Source: Pelecanus crispus
Lineage: Eukaryota > Chordata > Aves > Pelecaniformes > Pelecanidae
NCBI RefSeq assembly: GCF_030463565.1
Contig: NC_134649.1
Span: 40,573,044 to 40,637,043 of the forward strand
Length of the DNA: 64,000 nucleotides
Reading direction: 5' to 3'
Part shown: positions 60,322-64,000 of the stretch, piece by piece
How positions within the stretch are numbered: position 1 is the first letter of the stretch
How the letters are laid out: each line of letters starts with the position of its first letter
Notes under the pieces: generated by a model
The model's database searches: none
What the model was told of the DNA's origin: nothing
Seen by the model: only the letters and a program-made list of their open reading frames with translations
Made by a program: the position numbers and the translations under genes

Positions 60322-61450
60322 GGGCCAGCTCAGCCGCCCCGGGGGTCCCCGGGCCCTGGCCCTGCCGTGCCGCCCATCCGGCCTGGCTTGGCGCTGGCCC
60401 GGCTCTGCTCACTGCCTCCTGTGGGGAGAGCACCCAAGTCAGTGCCCAGGCACCCTCCACTCCCCCCGGCCCCAGCGAGCGGACTCCCCTCAGCAGTGCA
60501 ACAGCCCCCTGCTCCCCAGGGCTCCCCACCTGCACGCACCGAGGCTCCTGTACCCCAGGCTCCCGCTCCCCAGTGCTCCCAATGCACAGCCGGCATGCAC
60601 CGAGACTTCCGCTCCTCAGGCTCCCTGCCCACACCCACCGGGGCTCCCGCTCCCCAAGATTCCCGTACCCCGGGCTCCTGCTCTCTGGGGCTCCTGGTGC
60701 ACAGCCTGCACCCGCTTGGACTCCCACTCCCCAGGGCTCTCTGCCAGCACCCACCAGGGCTCCCGCAACCTGAGGCTCCTGGTGAGCAGCCAGCAACCCC
60801 CTGGGGCAGGTGGCTCACAACCTGCACCCACCGGGGTTCCCGGTGCACAGCCCGTACCCCCCCCGAGGCTCCCAGTGCACAGCGAGCACCCACCGGGGCT
60901 CCTGCACCCCGGGGCTCCCAGTACACAGCCAGCACCCACCGGGCTCCTGCACCCCGAGGCTCCCGGTGCACAGCCAGCACCCACCGGGGCTCCCGGCTCA
61001 GAACGCGCTCCCCGGGGCTCCCGGTGCACAGTCCAGACCCCCCGGGGCTCCCGGTACACAGCCAGCACCCCCTAGGGCTCCTGCTCCCGTCGTGCAGCCC
61101 GCAAGCACCGGACCGCTGCTCTCGGCGGCTGCCGGCGCACAGCCCGCACCCCGCACCCCGCCGCGCTCCCCGGGCTCCCGCCCGCACCCCCCGCACCGCC
61201 GGGCCCGGGCTCCCCGCTGCCGGCAGCGGGGCAGGGACCGCGGCCCCGCTCACCTCGCCGCCCGCTCCGCCGCTCTCCCCGCCGCTCCGCGCCGCCGCCC
61301 GCGCCGGGCCCGCCCGCTGCCGCTGCTGGGGGCGGCGCCGCGCCCGCCCCGGCCCCCCCGCCGGGCCCCGCTCCCCTCCGCCCGGCCCTCCCGGGGCTCT
61401 CGGTGCCGCTGCCGGCCCGCCGTGCCCCTGCCCCGTTCGCCCGGCCGCAG
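60322..61450 (-). promoter_or_regulatory. KLHDC8B: KLHDC8B upstream region and CpG island
   Basis: GC-rich DNA rising to a dense CpG island around 61.1-61.45 kb. A minus-strand donor pattern (CTCAC on the + strand, near 61252-61256) could end a noncoding first exon inside the island, which would place the minisatellite in intron 1. Exon structure here is inferred. Confidence 0.5.
60480..61090. repeat. GC-rich minisatellite, degenerate units of about 30 bp
   Basis: The phrase GGGGCTCCCGGTGCACAGCC (and close variants) followed by AGCACCCACC recurs many times, at roughly 30-50 bp spacing, clearest between 60820 and 61080. It opens long artefactual reading frames on both strands. Confidence 0.8.
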
Positions 61451-62276
61451 GAAGAGGGGCTGGAGAGAGCCCTCGGCGGCAGCCGGGCCCCCGGCTCTGC
61501 ACCCCCCAAAGCTGCCAGCGCCGCAGCCGCCCCAGCACCGGGCTCACGGAGCTGAGAAGCCGCCGTCGGGGGCTGAAGAGGAGCCCCTGCCCATCAGCAC
61601 TGCGGGGCTGATGGGGACAGAGTGTGAGCTCAGCCCTACTCCGAGCACGACCTCGCCGGGGTCTCTCGGCAGCACCAAGAAGGTGCCCACGGGTGCCAAA
61701 CCCTCCGCCGTCACTTCTGTCCCCACCAGGCTGAGCCCTGCGAACGAACACGCCAGGAAAGGCGCTTCCCAGCCACCAGCACAGGCAGAGCTGAGGGCAG
61801 GCAGGAAACTCACACCAGAAACGAGCTAGAAAGGTTTGCTTTAAAAACAGGCAGAAGTGACACGGCATTGCTAGCTCTGCCGGGGAGAACACCGCGGCGC
61901 AAATGGCAATGGGGCGTGCCGCCGCTAATGCCACGCTTACCCCAGCACCTGCTCCGCGCCAGCCACCGGTGTGGGAGCGGGAAGGGAGGTGTGAACACTA
62001 GCGCGGCCGCCTGCGTTGCCCCTGCCGTGCCAGCCAGGCAGGCAGCTCCCCACAGCGCTAACGAGGAAAAGAAAGCCGTTTCCTCCAGGGATCCCATCAC
62101 ACGAGCTCCCAGGACACTTGTGCTTGGGCACGGAGGTTCCTGGCAGGAGCGAGCGGGCACATCACACATTGGAGAGGGGACAGCTCGAAGCAGAAACCCA
62201 ACCCGGGGCTTTGCCTGCGTGCAGCAGGAGGCTGGGGGTGTCCGGGTCCAGAGCCCCTCGTCCCTGCGAGGTGGCA
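61451..62276. other. Intergenic DNA, no gene seen
   Basis: Moderately GC-rich; open frames without recognisable similarity. No repeat stands out. Confidence 0.4.
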
Positions 62277-62667
62277 TCACTGTCCATCCCACGGCTGGCT
62301 TGGGGTGTCCCTCTCTGTGCCGGCCAGGTAGCGGTCATAGTTCTCCTCGCACCTCCTCACGCAGCGCAGGAAATAGTCCTCGTCGGCAATGGCCTCCAGC
62401 AGGTCGGTCTGCACCAGGCAAACGTCGTACAGCTCCGAGGTGGGAGCACGCCTGGGGCTGCTGCTGCCCCGCTCCGAAAACACCTGCAGGGAACAAGCAG
62501 CGCACAGAAGCACTCGGACCCTCCGTGGGCAGCGGTGCCAGGGCCGTGCCTGGCACAAACGCAGCGCCTGGCAGCAGCACGCACACCTGGTGTGCACCCT
62601 GCCCTCCTCCTTGGCCAGGCGCCTTCATGCTGGCTGTGGGTCGGTGGCGGAGGGCAGGGGCTCCCAT
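62277..62667 (-). CDS. Unidentified small two-exon reading frame (about 95 residues) or 3' part of an unknown gene
   Basis: A minus-strand exon, 62483-62277, has a good acceptor (tract ending CCCTGCAG) and encodes 68 residues with a non-repetitive, charged composition: after a Ser/Pro-rich start comes SELYDVCLVQTDLLEAIADE, then YFLRCVRRCEENYDRYLAG, ending DTPSQPWDGQ. This looks helical and protein-like. A candidate upstream exon, 62667-62587, starts with ATG, ends at a CAG|GTGTGC donor and joins in phase 0. I do not recognise the family. In the human map CCDC71 lies beyond KLHDC8B, but the sequence does not look like it. It could be the C-terminus of a longer gene continuing past 62.7 kb. Confidence 0.4.
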
Positions 62668-64000
62668 CTCCACTCCCGCAGTAGAAGGTGAAGTTTCTCC
62701 AGATTTCCCCTCCCTCCCACGAGGCCCCTTTGGCTCCGAACCACCTCATCACTCATGTGGCTGGGCCTCCCCTAAGGAACGGGCCACACCACACAGCTTG
62801 GAAGAAAATGGCTCTGCGGAGCAGCTGACCCCAGGAAAACCTCTGCCAACAGCTCTTCCTTTGGCTGCCACAGCCTGTTGCACAGGAGGGAACAAGGACT
62901 TCACCTGATCTTAACCACAGCTCTGTTTAAGGCCACCTGGCAATCTGTTTCCCTCCCAGCACTGCTCTGTCACTGTCACCGACACAGGGACAGCCCTGCA
63001 GAGCTGGCGATGCAAGAGGAGGGGAAGCTGGCATCCTACCTACCAATCCCGGCGGCCGGACAGCAAAGTCCCGGCAGCGGGGATGAGGTCTGCTGGCAAG
63101 ACGCTCGGCTGCTGCCCAGACCCCGGCGAGGTCTGCTGCCACCAAAACCTGGTCCTGCCTGTCTGATCTGGGTCGGGGGAGCCCTGGGGCTGGCTGCACG
63201 GCTGCCCCAAGACAAGCCGAGCAGCCCGACCAACCAGCCATGCCGGCTACAGATGGCAAAAGGAAGAGCTCCTTGATCAGGGAAACAGCCCGAGGCTGAA
63301 ATGCAGCAAGTGGAGCTGTGTGAGCCACGCTCCGGCTGCTGCAGACGCACAGGCAGCAGCTGCTGCGCACAGGGGCCTCGGGCTCTCAGCAGAGCCGTCC
63401 ACATTAATTCACCTGAATCGGGCACAGCACAGACCAAAGCCTATTCCCGACAGGTCTGCTCTGGGCAGTGACAACTCCTGCCACCAGCTACGAGCCAAGG
63501 GAGCTTGTATGGAAGGGAATATCCGACCAGCACCCCATCCCTTGCCACTCCCCAGCTGCCTGGCAAATGCTGCTGACCATTCACCGGCTGCTGCCACTTC
63601 CCCCCGCCTTGCTGTCTCCTCCTGGATGGAAACGGGCAGGGGTTCAGGCTCGCCTGTGGAGCTGCAGCTCTTGTTCGAGCATCAACAGTTGTCCAACTGC
63701 CAGCTGCATTTCTGTCTGCATAAACGTTCCCTTTTCCAAGCGTGCTCCACCACAAACACTGCCCTTTCAATTCGATGCCACAGACGAGCCGCAGACGCAT
63801 GCTGAGGCTGGCTGGCCTGCTGCCATTGCCACTGCCGCCGGGAGCAGGGCTGATTCACCCCGGCAGAGCAGAGGTGCTCGGCAGTGAGCGCAGGCAGCCA
63901 GCACCTGCTGTTCTCTGCTGACGGCCGATCTCACCCTCCTCAAGGGCAGCCCCGCGCATCGCCACCACCGACGCCGCTGGCGCAGGGTGCAGCGACGCCG
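62668..64000. other. Window end, no gene recognised
   Basis: About 1.3 kb of mixed composition. It could hold upstream exons or the promoter of the unidentified minus-strand frame. I see no domain, repeat array or clear promoter that I can support. Confidence 0.35.

Noticed and set aside
60022-61934. Open frames of over 500 codons on both strands upstream of KLHDC8B
   Set aside because: They are products of the GC-rich minisatellite and the antisense of the KLHDC8B first exon, with no family similarity.

Overview
The window is vertebrate nuclear DNA, almost certainly from a bird. Genes are split into many short exons with GT-AG introns and start in CpG islands. The first ~29.5 kb and last ~9 kb are very GC-rich and gene-dense, as on small avian chromosomes. 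A worn CR1-type LINE fragment and a CR1-like 3' tail motif also fit a bird. I recognise nine protein-coding genes by protein similarity. Their order matches two blocks of human chromosome 3: the 3p25.3 block (TTLL3, RPUSD3, JAGN1, IL17RE, IL17RC, CRELD1, PRRT3) and the 3p21.31 block (IHO1/CCDC36, KLHDC8B). There is no bacterial, phage or CRISPR-like content.

Layout. From 1 to 29.5 kb the block is compact: TTLL3 (+), RPUSD3 (-) and JAGN1 (+) from a shared divergent promoter, then the tandem cytokine-receptor genes IL17RE (+) and IL17RC (+), CRELD1 (+), and PRRT3 (-), which converges tail to tail on CRELD1. From 26.7 to 29.5 kb lies GC-rich DNA without a recognisable gene. Base composition then drops sharply, and IHO1 (-) occupies 29.8-52.2 kb with long AT-rich introns. 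From 52.3 to 52.85 kb is the GC-rich IHO1 promoter region. From 53 to 56.5 kb no gene is recognised. KLHDC8B (-) occupies 56.5-60.3 kb, with a repeat-rich upstream region to about 61.4 kb. A small reading frame (-) near 62.3-62.7 kb is unidentified.

The genes do not form one pathway. TTLL3 (tubulin glycylation in cilia), RPUSD3 (mitochondrial 16S rRNA pseudouridylation), JAGN1 (ER secretory protein), IL17RE/IL17RC (IL-17 receptor subunits with SEFIR domains), CRELD1 (ER thiol isomerase/EGF protein), IHO1 (meiotic double-strand-break machinery) and KLHDC8B (midbody kelch protein) are linked by old synteny only. Reading frames were joined across exons by hand, and phases agree for TTLL3, JAGN1, IL17RE, CRELD1, PRRT3, IHO1 and KLHDC8B. 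IL17RC carries one extra base in its last exon. The first coding exons of TTLL3 and RPUSD3 are unresolved.

The most unusual structures are: a near-perfect 69-nt foldback inside the IL17RC SEFIR exon; an IL17RC stop codon embedded in its own AATAAA signal; an array of GAACTGGNCCAGTTC-type palindromes between IL17RC and CRELD1; a 43-44 bp alternating purine-pyrimidine minisatellite in the RPUSD3 5' region; an RFX X-box-like site upstream of TTLL3; and an exact 90-bp tandem duplication in a KLHDC8B intron.
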